From contig CAYZJD010000234.1 in NCBI GenBank assembly GCA_964478455.1, positions 1 through 7,568 on the forward strand: 7,568 nt of DNA. Reading direction: 5' to 3'. This stretch comes from CAYZJD01 sp964478455. GTDB lineage: Bacteria; Acidobacteriota; Terriglobia; Bryobacterales; Bryobacteraceae. The notes beneath the pieces are model-generated. The model was not told where the DNA came from. It saw only the letters and a list, made by a program, of their open reading frames with translations, and did not search any database. The position numbers and the translations under genes are program-made. Positions 1-6,087 of the stretch are shown here, piece after piece (positions within the stretch are counted from its first letter, which is position 1; each line of letters opens with the position of its first letter).

Positions 1-1
1 C

Positions 2-754
2 GATGCCAACGTCGGCTCCGCCTATTCTGTGACGTTTGCCGCCACCGGAGGCGAGGCACCGTACACATGGAGCTTTGTCGGCGGGACACTTCCACCGGGG
101 CTGACTGTTTCCACGACGGGCGTGCTGTCAGGAGTGCCCACCACCGCCGGCACGTACACATTCTCGATTCGCACGGTGGACGCCCTCGGCCGCCCCGATA
201 CCAAGGGTTTCCTCCTGACGGTGAGGCCGCCTGCGATCACGATCACCACCGCCTCCCCGTTGCCGGGAGGGTTCGTCGGACAGGCGTATTCGGTGACCTT
301 CGAGGCTTCCGGAGGCGCCTCGCCCTATTCCTGGGCCTTGGCAGAAGGATCGCTTCCACCCGGCCTGTTGCTGAGCACGTCCGGCGCGCTCACCGGGACA
401 CCCACTACTACCGGAACCTATAACTTCACAGTGCGCGTCACTGACAGCGCACAGGTGACAGTTACTAAGGCATTCGTTCTGGTGATCTCCCCGCCGCCGC
501 TCACAATCACGACCGCATCGCCTTTGCCCAATGCCACGCTGGGCGTGGAATACTCGCAGACGCTGACGGCCTCGGGCGGCGCCGGCAGCTATACCTGGTC
601 ATTGACAGAAGGCCTGCTGCCGGTGGGCCTGACATTCACCGGCGGCGTCCTTAGCGGAACCCCCACGGAGTCGGGAACGTTCTTCATCACCGTTCAGGTA
701 ACGGATGCCGCGAGCGCGACCGCTACCAAGCAGTTCACTCTGACGGTGGTTCTA
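2..754 (+). repeat. Three tandem Ig-like protein repeats (about 264 nt each)
   Basis: Coding repeats lie at about 2-226 (5' end cut by the window), 236-490 and 500-751. Repeats 2 and 3 begin with the near-identical peptide (I/L)TITTASPLP at 236 and 500, giving a period of 264 nt or 88 residues. The DNA has diverged while the protein pattern is kept, so these are old, selected domain repeats and not a recent tandem expansion. More copies probably lie upstream of the window. Confidence 0.8.
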
Positions 755-1453
755 CCGCCCTTGCCGCCGCCGTCTGTGACCGAGCCGGGTCCCGTTGTCA
801 ATCCCGCTGACCAGCCGGCGATCGGAATCCAGTTGGCCTCCGGATACCCTGTCGATATTTCAGGCCAGGCGACACTCGCGTTCGCTCCGGATGCCGTGGA
901 CCCGATCGACAACCCGCAAGTGCAGTTCTCAACCGGCGGCCGGACCGTCGATTTCAGCATCCCCGCGGGTCAGACGTCCGCGGTCTTCCCCGTGCCCAGC
1001 GTGTCCATCCTGACTGGAACCGTGGCTGGAACTATTACTTTGACCATGCGCTTCGCCGCCGGCGAGCAGGACATCACCCCGTCCCCGGAGCCCGCACAGA
1101 CGTTCCAGGTCAGGCGCCTCGCGCCCGTGATCACCTCTCTCAGCGTTACAAGGACCGCCAACGGCTTCGACGTGCGGGTGGTTGGCTACGCCACCCCCAG
1201 GCAGGTCACTCAGGCTACTTTCACCTTCACGGCGCGGTCTGGCGCCAACCTCCAGACCACCCAAATCAGCGTGCCGGTGGACAGCGCCTTCACCACCTGG
1301 TATGGGAACCATGGAGCTTCGGACCAGTACGGCAGCGCGTTTACTTACACCCAGCCGTTCACGGTAACCGGGGACCAGAACGCCGTCGCCTCGGTTTCGG
1401 TGACGCTTACGAACGCCGAGGGAACATCGTCATCAGCGAGCGCCACGCTCTAA
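2..1453 (+). CDS. Ig-like (He_PIG-type) repeat surface protein, 3' part
   Basis: The frame is open to the left edge: codons from position 2 read DANVGSAYSVTFA before the first in-frame ATG at 29. The true start is therefore outside the window and Met at 29 is internal. Three repeats of about 88 residues share the pattern G-x-x-Y-x2-T-x3-SGG, PY(S/T)W, LP-GL, G-L-G-PT, GTY-F and V-D, which is the putative-Ig (He_PIG/cadherin-like) pattern of extracellular beta-sandwich repeats. A Pro-rich linker follows at about 752-790 (LPPLPPPSV). The remaining roughly 220 residues are unique, rich in Thr, Ser and Val, and look like further beta-sandwich domains with no Cys. I see no transmembrane anchor, LPXTG motif or obvious sorting signal at the C-terminus, which ends SSSASATL. 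It is probably secreted or cell-surface, with an adhesion or scaffold role by family analogy. Its substrate and any N-terminal catalytic domain cannot be seen. It ends convergently with the CvpA-family gene. Confidence 0.85.
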   Translation, partial: DANVGSAYSVTFAATGGEAPYTWSFVGGTLPPGLTVSTTGVLSGVPTTAGTYTFSIRTVDALGRPDTKGFLLTVRPPAITITTASPLPGGFVGQAYSVTFEASGGASPYSWALAEGSLPPGLLLSTSGALTGTPTTTGTYNFTVRVTDSAQVTVTKAFVLVISPPPLTITTASPLPNATLGVEYSQTLTASGGAGSYTWSLTEGLLPVGLTFTGGVLSGTPTESGTFFITVQVTDAASATATKQFTLTVVLPPLPPPSVTEPGPVVNPADQPAIGIQLASGYPVDISGQATLAFAPDAVDPIDNPQVQFSTGGRTVDFSIPAGQTSAVFPVPSVSILTGTVAGTITLTMRFAAGEQDITPSPEPAQTFQVRRLAPVITSLSVTRTANGFDVRVVGYATPRQVTQATFTFTARSGANLQTTQISVPVDSAFTTWYGNHGASDQYGSAFTYTQPFTVTGDQNAVASVSVTLTNAEGTSSSASATL

Positions 1454-1480
1454 CGGCAAGAATCCGGAATGCCGGCTATT

Positions 1481-1521
1481 GGTGGGGTGAGGCGGATCTG
1501 CCGCGGCTCAGATCACCCACC
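1481..1521. terminator. Possible hairpin between convergent genes
   Basis: The left strand GGTGGGGTGA (1481-1490) plus TCTG (1497-1500) can pair with CAGATCACCCACC (1509-1521). This needs one bulged G and a 6-nt bulge (1491-1496), and leaves an 8-nt loop, CCGCGGCT. It sits exactly where the surface-protein gene and the CvpA-family gene end tail to tail, and it overlaps the last codons of the latter. There is no U-tract on either side, so classical intrinsic termination is doubtful. It may be a weak bidirectional terminator or an mRNA 3'-end stabiliser. Confidence 0.3.
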
Positions 1522-2074
1522 GCCCTGGATCCCGCGGGCAGCGCTTGAGCTTCAGACGTAGGAGGCGGGCTGCGTCCTCACAGCCCTCCTGGATGCGCCC
1601 GCGCGCCTCCTCGGGCACCAAGTACAGGGCAGTGGAGGCCACACCTGCCAGTTGGGGCGCCAGCCGGGAATCCTCCAGCCAGCGAACGGTCAGACGGTGC
1701 GGCCAGAGCGCGAGCCCCACGACGATGAGCGTGAGGAGGATGACGCCATTAACGAGCCCGAAGACCGCGCCAAGCGAATGGTCAAGCCATTCAAGCGACC
1801 AGCTCTTTATCCACTTCGCTGCCAGGAAGCTCAGAACGACTCCCGCAACGGTCATCACAGCGATGATGGTGAGGAAACCTATGGCCTCGGCCACCCGGCT
1901 CTCCCTGATCCGGAGTCCGAGGAAATAGCCGGCCAGGGGATACAGCCAGAAGGCCGCCAGCACACCCGCCCAGAAGAAGATCGGGGCAACGCCGGCACGG
2001 GCGAATCCGCGTTTCGCAGCCGAAGCGATGACCACCGCCCACAGGGCGAGGAAGAAGAAGTCGAGGACGTTCAT
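1508..2074 (-). CDS. CvpA-family membrane protein
   Basis: This 188-residue integral membrane protein starts MNVLDFFFLALWAVVIASAAKR and has four hydrophobic segments at about residues 3-20, 30-52, 63-88 and 101-124, then a charged cytoplasmic-looking tail. The layout and the segment LDHSLGAVFGLVNGVILL fit the CvpA (colicin V production) family, which is linked to envelope function in other bacteria; the molecular activity is not settled. I chose the ATG at 2074 because a strong Shine-Dalgarno (AGGAGG, minus strand at 2084-2079) lies four bases upstream and the MNxLDx2-3 opening is typical. A longer frame from 2149 exists, but its extra 25 residues would come from the inverted-repeat element and the intergenic DNA. 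No functional partner such as mutS2 is next to it. It is divergent from the metabolic operon. Confidence 0.8.
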   Translation of the reverse strand: MNVLDFFFLALWAVVIASAAKRGFARAGVAPIFFWAGVLAAFWLYPLAGYFLGLRIRESRVAEAIGFLTIIAVMTVAGVVLSFLAAKWIKSWSLEWLDHSLGAVFGLVNGVILLTLIVVGLALWPHRLTVRWLEDSRLAPQLAGVASTALYLVPEEARGRIQEGCEDAARLLRLKLKRCPRDPGRWVI

Positions 2075-2227
2075 ACGACCTCCTCGCTGGAAAGTACGAG
2101 CCGCCGCCACTCGATGTTCCCCAAAAGGGGTCAGCCTGATCTGCGCCATTTTCCGGGAGCGCGGCAGAAAATGGCGCAGATCAGGCTGACCCCTTTTTGC
2201 GGATACTAGTCATTGAGGCCACCCACT
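2075..2227. promoter_or_regulatory. Divergent intergenic region, element-bearing
   Basis: This 153-bp gap must hold the start signals for the CvpA-family gene (leftward) and the lyase operon (rightward), but about half of it is the inverted repeat at 2123-2197. Only 48 bp separate the hairpin from the leftward start codon and 30 bp separate it from the rightward one. I could not find a convincing -35/-10 pair in either direction. TACTTT (minus strand, 2096-2091) and GATACT (2202-2207) are weak -10-like candidates only. Confidence 0.35.
2123..2197. repeat. Perfect 31-bp inverted repeat, REP/MITE-like
   Basis: The left arm (2123-2153) begins AAAAGGGGTCAGCCTGATCT and ends GCGCCATTTTC. The right arm (2167-2197) is its exact reverse complement with no mismatch over 31 bp. 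The loop is 13 nt (2154-2166, CGGGAGCGCGGCA). The right arm ends in a run of five T (2194-2198). Both strands encode the same peptide, MAQIRLTPF, through the arms. Perfect arms in non-coding DNA imply recent insertion or active maintenance. GGGGTCAG-type palindromes are, from general knowledge, often left by REP-associated Y1 tyrosine transposases (RAYT); no transposase is present, so it would be non-autonomous. It could also act as a strong transcript hairpin or terminator. The repeat is certain; its family is inference. Confidence 0.85.
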
Positions 2228-3151
2228 GTGCCTGATAACTGCGCCGTCGTTCTTCGCGAGAAACTTAACCAGCGCCGCGCCCTCGTGGTGCCCGGCTGCC
2301 ACGACGCCCTCAGCGCCAAGATCATTGAAAGCGCCGGTTTCGAAGCCATTCAGGTGAGCGGCTTCGGCCTGGCCGGCAGCCTGCTCGGCAAGCCCGACGT
2401 CGGCCTGGTGGACATGAAGGACATCCTCGACCACACCTGGCACATCGTCCGGGCCGTCAGCATCCCGGTGATGGCCGACATCGACACCGGCGGCGGCAAT
2501 GCCCTGAACGCCGCCGACATCACTTTGCGGCTGATCGACATGGGCGTTGCCGGCGTCAACATTGAAGACCAGGTGTTCCCCAAGCGCTGCGGCCACATGG
2601 AAGGCAAGCAAGTGGTGAGCGCCGAGGAAATGGCCGGCAAAGTTCGCGCCATGGCCGATGCGAGGCGCAGGGCGGCGGGCGACCTGGTCATTAACGCGCG
2701 CACGGACTGCTTCGCCATCCATGGCATCGATGAAGCCATCCGCCGCTCGAACCTGTACCTCGATGCTGGCGCCGACATGGTCTTCATCGACGGCATCCGC
2801 AGCCGCGCCGACATCGAGCGCGCGGTTGGCGAGGTGCGCGGGCTGCTCTCGGTCAACCTCATGGACGCGGTCACCGGTGTGAAGACGGAGCTGGTGCCGG
2901 TTCCCGAGCTGGCCCGCATGGGAGTGGCGCGCGTCAGCATCCCGGTCGCGTCCATCCTGGCGGCGCATAAGGCCCTGAAGGAGTTCTTCGGCGCGCTGCG
3001 GGCCTCACCGACCGGCCTTCTCGCCGGCGAGACGCACCGCCTGGCGAGCTTCGCCGAGTACACTGAGTTCGTCGGCCTGAAGGACTACCGGCGGCTGGAA
3101 GACGAGTACCTGCCGAAAGCGACCCTCGAAGACAAGTACGTTTTGCGTTGA
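2228..3151 (+). CDS. Isocitrate lyase/PEP mutase superfamily C-C lyase
   Basis: This 307-residue TIM-barrel enzyme of the ICL/PEPM superfamily is close in length to methylisocitrate lyase PrpB and 2,3-dimethylmalate lyase. Visible catalytic residues, counted from the GTG at 2228, are Asp84 and Asp86 in ADIDTGGGN (Mg2+ site), Glu113 in NIEDQ, the KRCGH loop at 119-123 with the general-acid Cys121, Arg158 in INARTD, and Asn210. D86, R158 and N210 fall very near or at the numbering I recall for PrpB. The Cys in KRCGH argues for a C-C lyase and against a phosphonate mutase. The expected reaction is cleavage of a 2-hydroxy-acid into an alpha-keto acid plus a carboxylate. Isocitrate, 2-methylisocitrate, 2,3-dimethylmalate or oxaloacetate remain possible. 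I prefer GTG 2228 because GAGG (2215-2218) lies nine bases upstream; an in-frame TTG at 2213 has no such site. It leads the operon, with ten bases before the next gene. Confidence 0.85.
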   Translation: MPDNCAVVLREKLNQRRALVVPGCHDALSAKIIESAGFEAIQVSGFGLAGSLLGKPDVGLVDMKDILDHTWHIVRAVSIPVMADIDTGGGNALNAADITLRLIDMGVAGVNIEDQVFPKRCGHMEGKQVVSAEEMAGKVRAMADARRRAAGDLVINARTDCFAIHGIDEAIRRSNLYLDAGADMVFIDGIRSRADIERAVGEVRGLLSVNLMDAVTGVKTELVPVPELARMGVARVSIPVASILAAHKALKEFFGALRASPTGLLAGETHRLASFAEYTEFVGLKDYRRLEDEYLPKATLEDKYVLR

Positions 3152-3161
3152 CGGGTGAACC

Positions 3162-4400
3162 ATGGGCATGACAATTGCGGAGAAGATCCTTGCGCGCGCC
3201 TCTGGCCGGACGACGGTGGCCCCGGACGAGATCGTCGTGGCCGCCGTTGACCTGGCCATGTCACACGAGAACGCCGACCTCGTTCGGAAGAGCTTCAAGG
3301 AAATCGGCGTTGCCAGGGTCTGGGATGCCGAGAAGATCGTCATCATCCTCGATCACCGCGTGCCGGCGGAGTCCGAGAAGACCGCTACTACGCACAAGGC
3401 GATCCGCGAGTTTGTCGCTGAGCAAGGCATCCGCCACTTCTATGACGTCGGCCGCGGCGGCATCTGCCACCAGGTGCTGGCGGAAAACGGCCACGTCAAG
3501 CCGGGCATGGTGGTGGTTGGCACCGACTCGCACACCACCACGCATGGCGCCTTCGGGGCATTCGCCACCGGTATCGGCGCCACGGAGATGGCGGGCGTTT
3601 GGACCGAGGGCACGCTGTGGTTCAAGGTACCCTCCACAATCCGGATCCTCGTGGACGGCGAGATGCGGCCGTGGGTTTCGGCCAAGGACCTGATCCTGTA
3701 CATCATCGGCAAGCTGGGGGCCGACGGCGCCGACTACCGTGCGGTCGAGTTCGATGGCCCGGCCATCCGCGCGATGACCGTGGCCTCGCGGATGGTGCTG
3801 GCTAACCTCGCCATGGAGATGGGCGCCAAGGTGGCCTTCACGCCGGTGGAGGGCCTGGAACCTGATCCCGATGCGCGCTACGAGCGGGTTCTGGAAATCG
3901 ACGCCGAGCGCGACGTCGCCGAGCCACAAGTAGCCTGCCCCCACCAGGTGGACAACGTCAAGCCGTTGTCGGCGCTTGGCGACGTGCCGGTGGATCAGGC
4001 GGTGCTCGGAAGCTGCACCAACGGACGCCTCGAGGACCTCGAACTGGCGGCGAAGATCCTCGCCGGCCGGCGCGTCCATGCCCGAACGCGGCTTCTTATC
4101 ATCCCCGCGTCACAGAGGATCTACCTCGATGCCATCCGGCTCGGCTACCTCGGAACATTCGTCGAGGCGGGCGCCATGATCAACCCGCCGGGCTGCGGAC
4201 CCTGCGTCGGCGTCCACCAGGGGATTCTCGCCGGCGGGGAAACGTGCATTTCGAGCACAAATCGCAACTTTATCGGCCGCATGGGCAGCAAGGATTCGAA
4301 CGTCTACCTCGCCTCGCCGGCGGTGGTTGCGGCCTCCGCGGTGGCCGGCCGCATCGCCCATCCGGCCGAAATCCTGAAACCGCCGGAGGTGACCTCATGA
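3162..4400 (+). CDS. leuC: 3-isopropylmalate/homoaconitate dehydratase-type large subunit
   Basis: This 412-residue aconitase-superfamily large subunit has the shorter LeuC2/archaeal-type length, not the roughly 466 residues of E. coli LeuC. The three [4Fe-4S] ligands are Cys285 (GSCTNGR), Cys345 and Cys348 (PGCGPCVG). The active-site signature GTDSHTTTHG is at about 121-129, followed by GAFGAFATGIGATEMA. With the small subunit it should catalyse reversible hydration/dehydration of a 2-hydroxy di- or tricarboxylate through an unsaturated acid. Isopropylmalate, homocitrate, citrate, dimethylmalate and methylcitrate are all handled by relatives, so the symbol names the family and not a proven substrate. 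It lies ten bases after the lyase. GGGTGA (3153-3158) suits the second ATG (3168) slightly better than the first, but MGMTIxEKIL openings are common, so I keep 3162. Its stop overlaps the next start as ATGA. Linkage to a lyase, with no leuA nearby, argues against plain leucine biosynthesis. Confidence 0.85.
   Translation: MGMTIAEKILARASGRTTVAPDEIVVAAVDLAMSHENADLVRKSFKEIGVARVWDAEKIVIILDHRVPAESEKTATTHKAIREFVAEQGIRHFYDVGRGGICHQVLAENGHVKPGMVVVGTDSHTTTHGAFGAFATGIGATEMAGVWTEGTLWFKVPSTIRILVDGEMRPWVSAKDLILYIIGKLGADGADYRAVEFDGPAIRAMTVASRMVLANLAMEMGAKVAFTPVEGLEPDPDARYERVLEIDAERDVAEPQVACPHQVDNVKPLSALGDVPVDQAVLGSCTNGRLEDLELAAKILAGRRVHARTRLLIIPASQRIYLDAIRLGYLGTFVEAGAMINPPGCGPCVGVHQGILAGGETCISSTNRNFIGRMGSKDSNVYLASPAVVAASAVAGRIAHPAEILKPPEVTS
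4385..4392 (+). promoter_or_regulatory. Strong Shine-Dalgarno for the small subunit
   Basis: GGAGGTGA, complementary to the 16S rRNA 3' end over eight bases, lies four bases before the ATG at 4397 and inside the end of the large-subunit gene. Together with the ATGA stop/start overlap at 4397-4400, it fixes the small-subunit start and suggests coupled translation of the two subunits at similar levels. A longer in-frame reading that begins at 4244 is ruled out. Confidence 0.8.
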
Positions 4401-4915
4401 GCGCCACGCAACTGGTTCTCCGGGGCCGCGTGGCCGCCAAGCTCGGCGACAACATCGATACCGACCTCATCTACCCGGGCCGCTACCTGAACATCACCGA
4501 TCGCGAGAAGACGGCCGAGCATCTCTTCGAGCTGGCCTGGCCGGAAATCCGCGCCAAACTCGCTCCGGGCGACTTCATCGTCGCCGGCAGGAACTTCGGC
4601 TGCGGCTCGAGCCGCGAGCAGGCCACAGCGGCGGTGAAGTACGCCGGCGCGGGCGCGGTGATCGCGGTCTCGTTCGCACGGATTTTTTATCGCAACTCGA
4701 TCAACCTCGGCCTGCCGGCGGTGGTCTCGCAGGAGGCCGCGGCGAGCACCGAGGCGGGCGACGAACTCGAGATCGACCTGGTCTCGGGCCGCATTCATAA
4801 CGTCACGCGCAACCTGACGGTTAACGCCGCGCCGCTCGATCCCCGCGCCGTCGAGCTGCTTCAGGCCGGCGGCCTGATCCCGTACCTGAAGAAGAAGTAT
4901 TCGAGCGCGGCTTGA
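4397..4915 (+). CDS. leuD: 3-isopropylmalate/homoaconitate dehydratase-type small subunit
   Basis: This 172-residue swivel-domain subunit pairs with the preceding large subunit. Visible signatures are GDNIDTDLIYPGRYLNI at about residues 17-33 and FGCGSSREQA at 67-76, where GSSRE contains the substrate-carboxylate-binding Ser and Arg of the aconitase superfamily, followed by FARIFYRNSINLGLP. The loop after the DTD motif reads YLNI (30-33). In methanogen homologues this position helps set substrate choice; YLN-type loops are, from memory, usual in bacterial LeuD2 proteins and in DmdB, so it does not decide the substrate. The ATG overlaps the upstream stop by four bases (ATGA). The stop at 4913-4915 is followed by a 14-base gap before the dehydrogenase. 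It should act in the cytoplasm as a heterodimer or higher oligomer with the Fe-S subunit. Confidence 0.87.
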   Translation: MSATQLVLRGRVAAKLGDNIDTDLIYPGRYLNITDREKTAEHLFELAWPEIRAKLAPGDFIVAGRNFGCGSSREQATAAVKYAGAGAVIAVSFARIFYRNSINLGLPAVVSQEAAASTEAGDELEIDLVSGRIHNVTRNLTVNAAPLDPRAVELLQAGGLIPYLKKKYSSAA

Positions 4916-4929
4916 CACGGAGTTCCCTC

Positions 4930-6042
4930 ATGCCCAACTACCGCATCGCCTGGCTGCCGGGTGACGGCATCGGAATCGAAGTCTGCGAAGCCGCGCGCAT
5001 GGTCCTCGACGCCGTCGAGTTTCCGGCCGACTACATTCGCGGCGACATCGGCTGGGAGTTCTGGCGCAAGGAAGGCGACGCGCTTCCCGCCCGGACGGTC
5101 GATCTGCTGCGCTCCACCGACTGCGCCTTCTTCGGGGCCATCACCTCCAAGCCCGCTCCGGAAGCGCAGCGCGAGCTGGCGCCGGAACTTCAGGGGCGCG
5201 GGCTGAGTTATCGCAGCCCGATCGTGCGCATGCGCCAGTTGCTCGACCTCTACGTTTGCCTCCGGCCGTGCAAGTCGTTTCCCGGCAACCCGCTCAACTA
5301 CCGCGAGAACATCGATCTGGTCGTGTTCCGCGAGAACACCGAGGGCATGTACATCGGCGTCGAGTTTCCGCGGGTGCCCGAGAAGTTCTTCGAGGAGCCC
5401 GGCATGGCCCGCATCCCGCGCGATGCGGCGATCTCGATCCGCAGCATCACCCGCGAGGGGTCGCGCCGGATTGTCGAGGCGGCCTTCCAGTACGCCGTCC
5501 GCAACGGCCGCCGCAAGGTGACCGCCGTACACAAAGCGAACGTCCTGCGCGCCACTTGCGGCGTGTTTCTCGAGGCCGCCCAGGAAGTTGCCGCCCGGTA
5601 TCCGCAAGTGCAGTTCGACACGGCCAACGTGGACGCCATCTGCATGTGGCTCTTGAAGAACCCTCAGAACTACGACGTCATCGTCACCACCAACCTGTTC
5701 GGCGACATTCTCTCGGACCTTTGCGCCCAGCTCGTCGGCGGCATGGGCTTCGGCTACAGCGGTAATATCGGCGAGAAGTACGCGGTGTTCGAGCCGACGC
5801 ACGGCTCGGCGCCGAAGTACGCGGGCCAGTACAAAGTGAATCCGATCGCGACGATCCTCGCAGCGGAGATGATGCTCGACTGGCTCGGGGAAAAAGACAA
5901 GGGCGCGCGCATCGAACAGGCCGTGGCCGCCGTCGTCGCCGCGGGCAAGGTGCGGACCTACGACATGGGCGGATCGGCGTCCACGCTTGACATGGCCCGC
6001 GCTGTTTGCGAGGCGCTGAGCGCGGCGAGAGTCGTGGGCTAG
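4930..6042 (+). CDS. Isocitrate/isopropylmalate dehydrogenase-family oxidoreductase
   Basis: This 370-residue beta-decarboxylating dehydrogenase should oxidise a 2-hydroxy-3-carboxy acid and release CO2 with NAD(P)+. It opens RIAWLPGDGIGIEV, the family N-terminus. Residues matching E. coli Icd are Ser96 (S113), Arg102 (R119), Arg112 (R129, in DLYVCLRP), Arg134 (R153, FREN), Tyr141 (Y160), Lys202 (K230), and Asp235, Asp259 and Asp263 (metal site). HGSAPKYAG carries Lys296-Tyr297, equivalent to the K344-Y345 NADP determinants, and Tyr344 matches Y391, but Gly348 replaces R395, so NADP+ preference is likely but not certain. Ile98 sits where Icd has Asn115, a ligand of the isocitrate gamma-carboxylate, so the substrate may not be isocitrate. 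I chose ATG 4930 because GGAG (4919-4922) precedes it by seven bases; the TTG at 4912 overlaps the upstream gene. It is the last gene of the operon. Confidence 0.85.
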   Translation: MPNYRIAWLPGDGIGIEVCEAARMVLDAVEFPADYIRGDIGWEFWRKEGDALPARTVDLLRSTDCAFFGAITSKPAPEAQRELAPELQGRGLSYRSPIVRMRQLLDLYVCLRPCKSFPGNPLNYRENIDLVVFRENTEGMYIGVEFPRVPEKFFEEPGMARIPRDAAISIRSITREGSRRIVEAAFQYAVRNGRRKVTAVHKANVLRATCGVFLEAAQEVAARYPQVQFDTANVDAICMWLLKNPQNYDVIVTTNLFGDILSDLCAQLVGGMGFGYSGNIGEKYAVFEPTHGSAPKYAGQYKVNPIATILAAEMMLDWLGEKDKGARIEQAVAAVVAAGKVRTYDMGGSASTLDMARAVCEALSAARVVG

Positions 6043-6087
6043 CCTGCCCGCCGGTCTGGTACCCTGTCTCCACCGGAGCCGCTCATC

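Noticed and set aside
236..751. CRISPR or DNA-level tandem repeat array
   Set aside because: The 264-nt periodicity is conserved as protein, not as DNA, and fits Ig-like domains; there are no short direct repeats with unique spacers.
1652..2209. Plus-strand open frame of 185 codons across the CvpA-family gene
   Set aside because: It is a highly charged, low-complexity product antisense to a membrane protein with clear segments and a strong ribosome binding site; its end derives from the inverted repeat.
2213..2227. TTG start for the lyase at 2213
   Set aside because: No Shine-Dalgarno precedes it, and GAGG inside this stretch is well placed for the GTG at 2228; starting there also brings the catalytic residues into the numbering expected from PrpB.
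2210..2968. Minus-strand open frame of 252 codons opposite the lyase
   Set aside because: The product is His/Asp/Ala-rich with no motifs, and it is antisense to a gene whose catalytic residues are all present.
3261..4079. Minus-strand open frame of 272 codons opposite the large dehydratase subunit
   Set aside because: It is a shadow of the Fe-S subunit gene, with no recognisable domain and no ribosome binding site.
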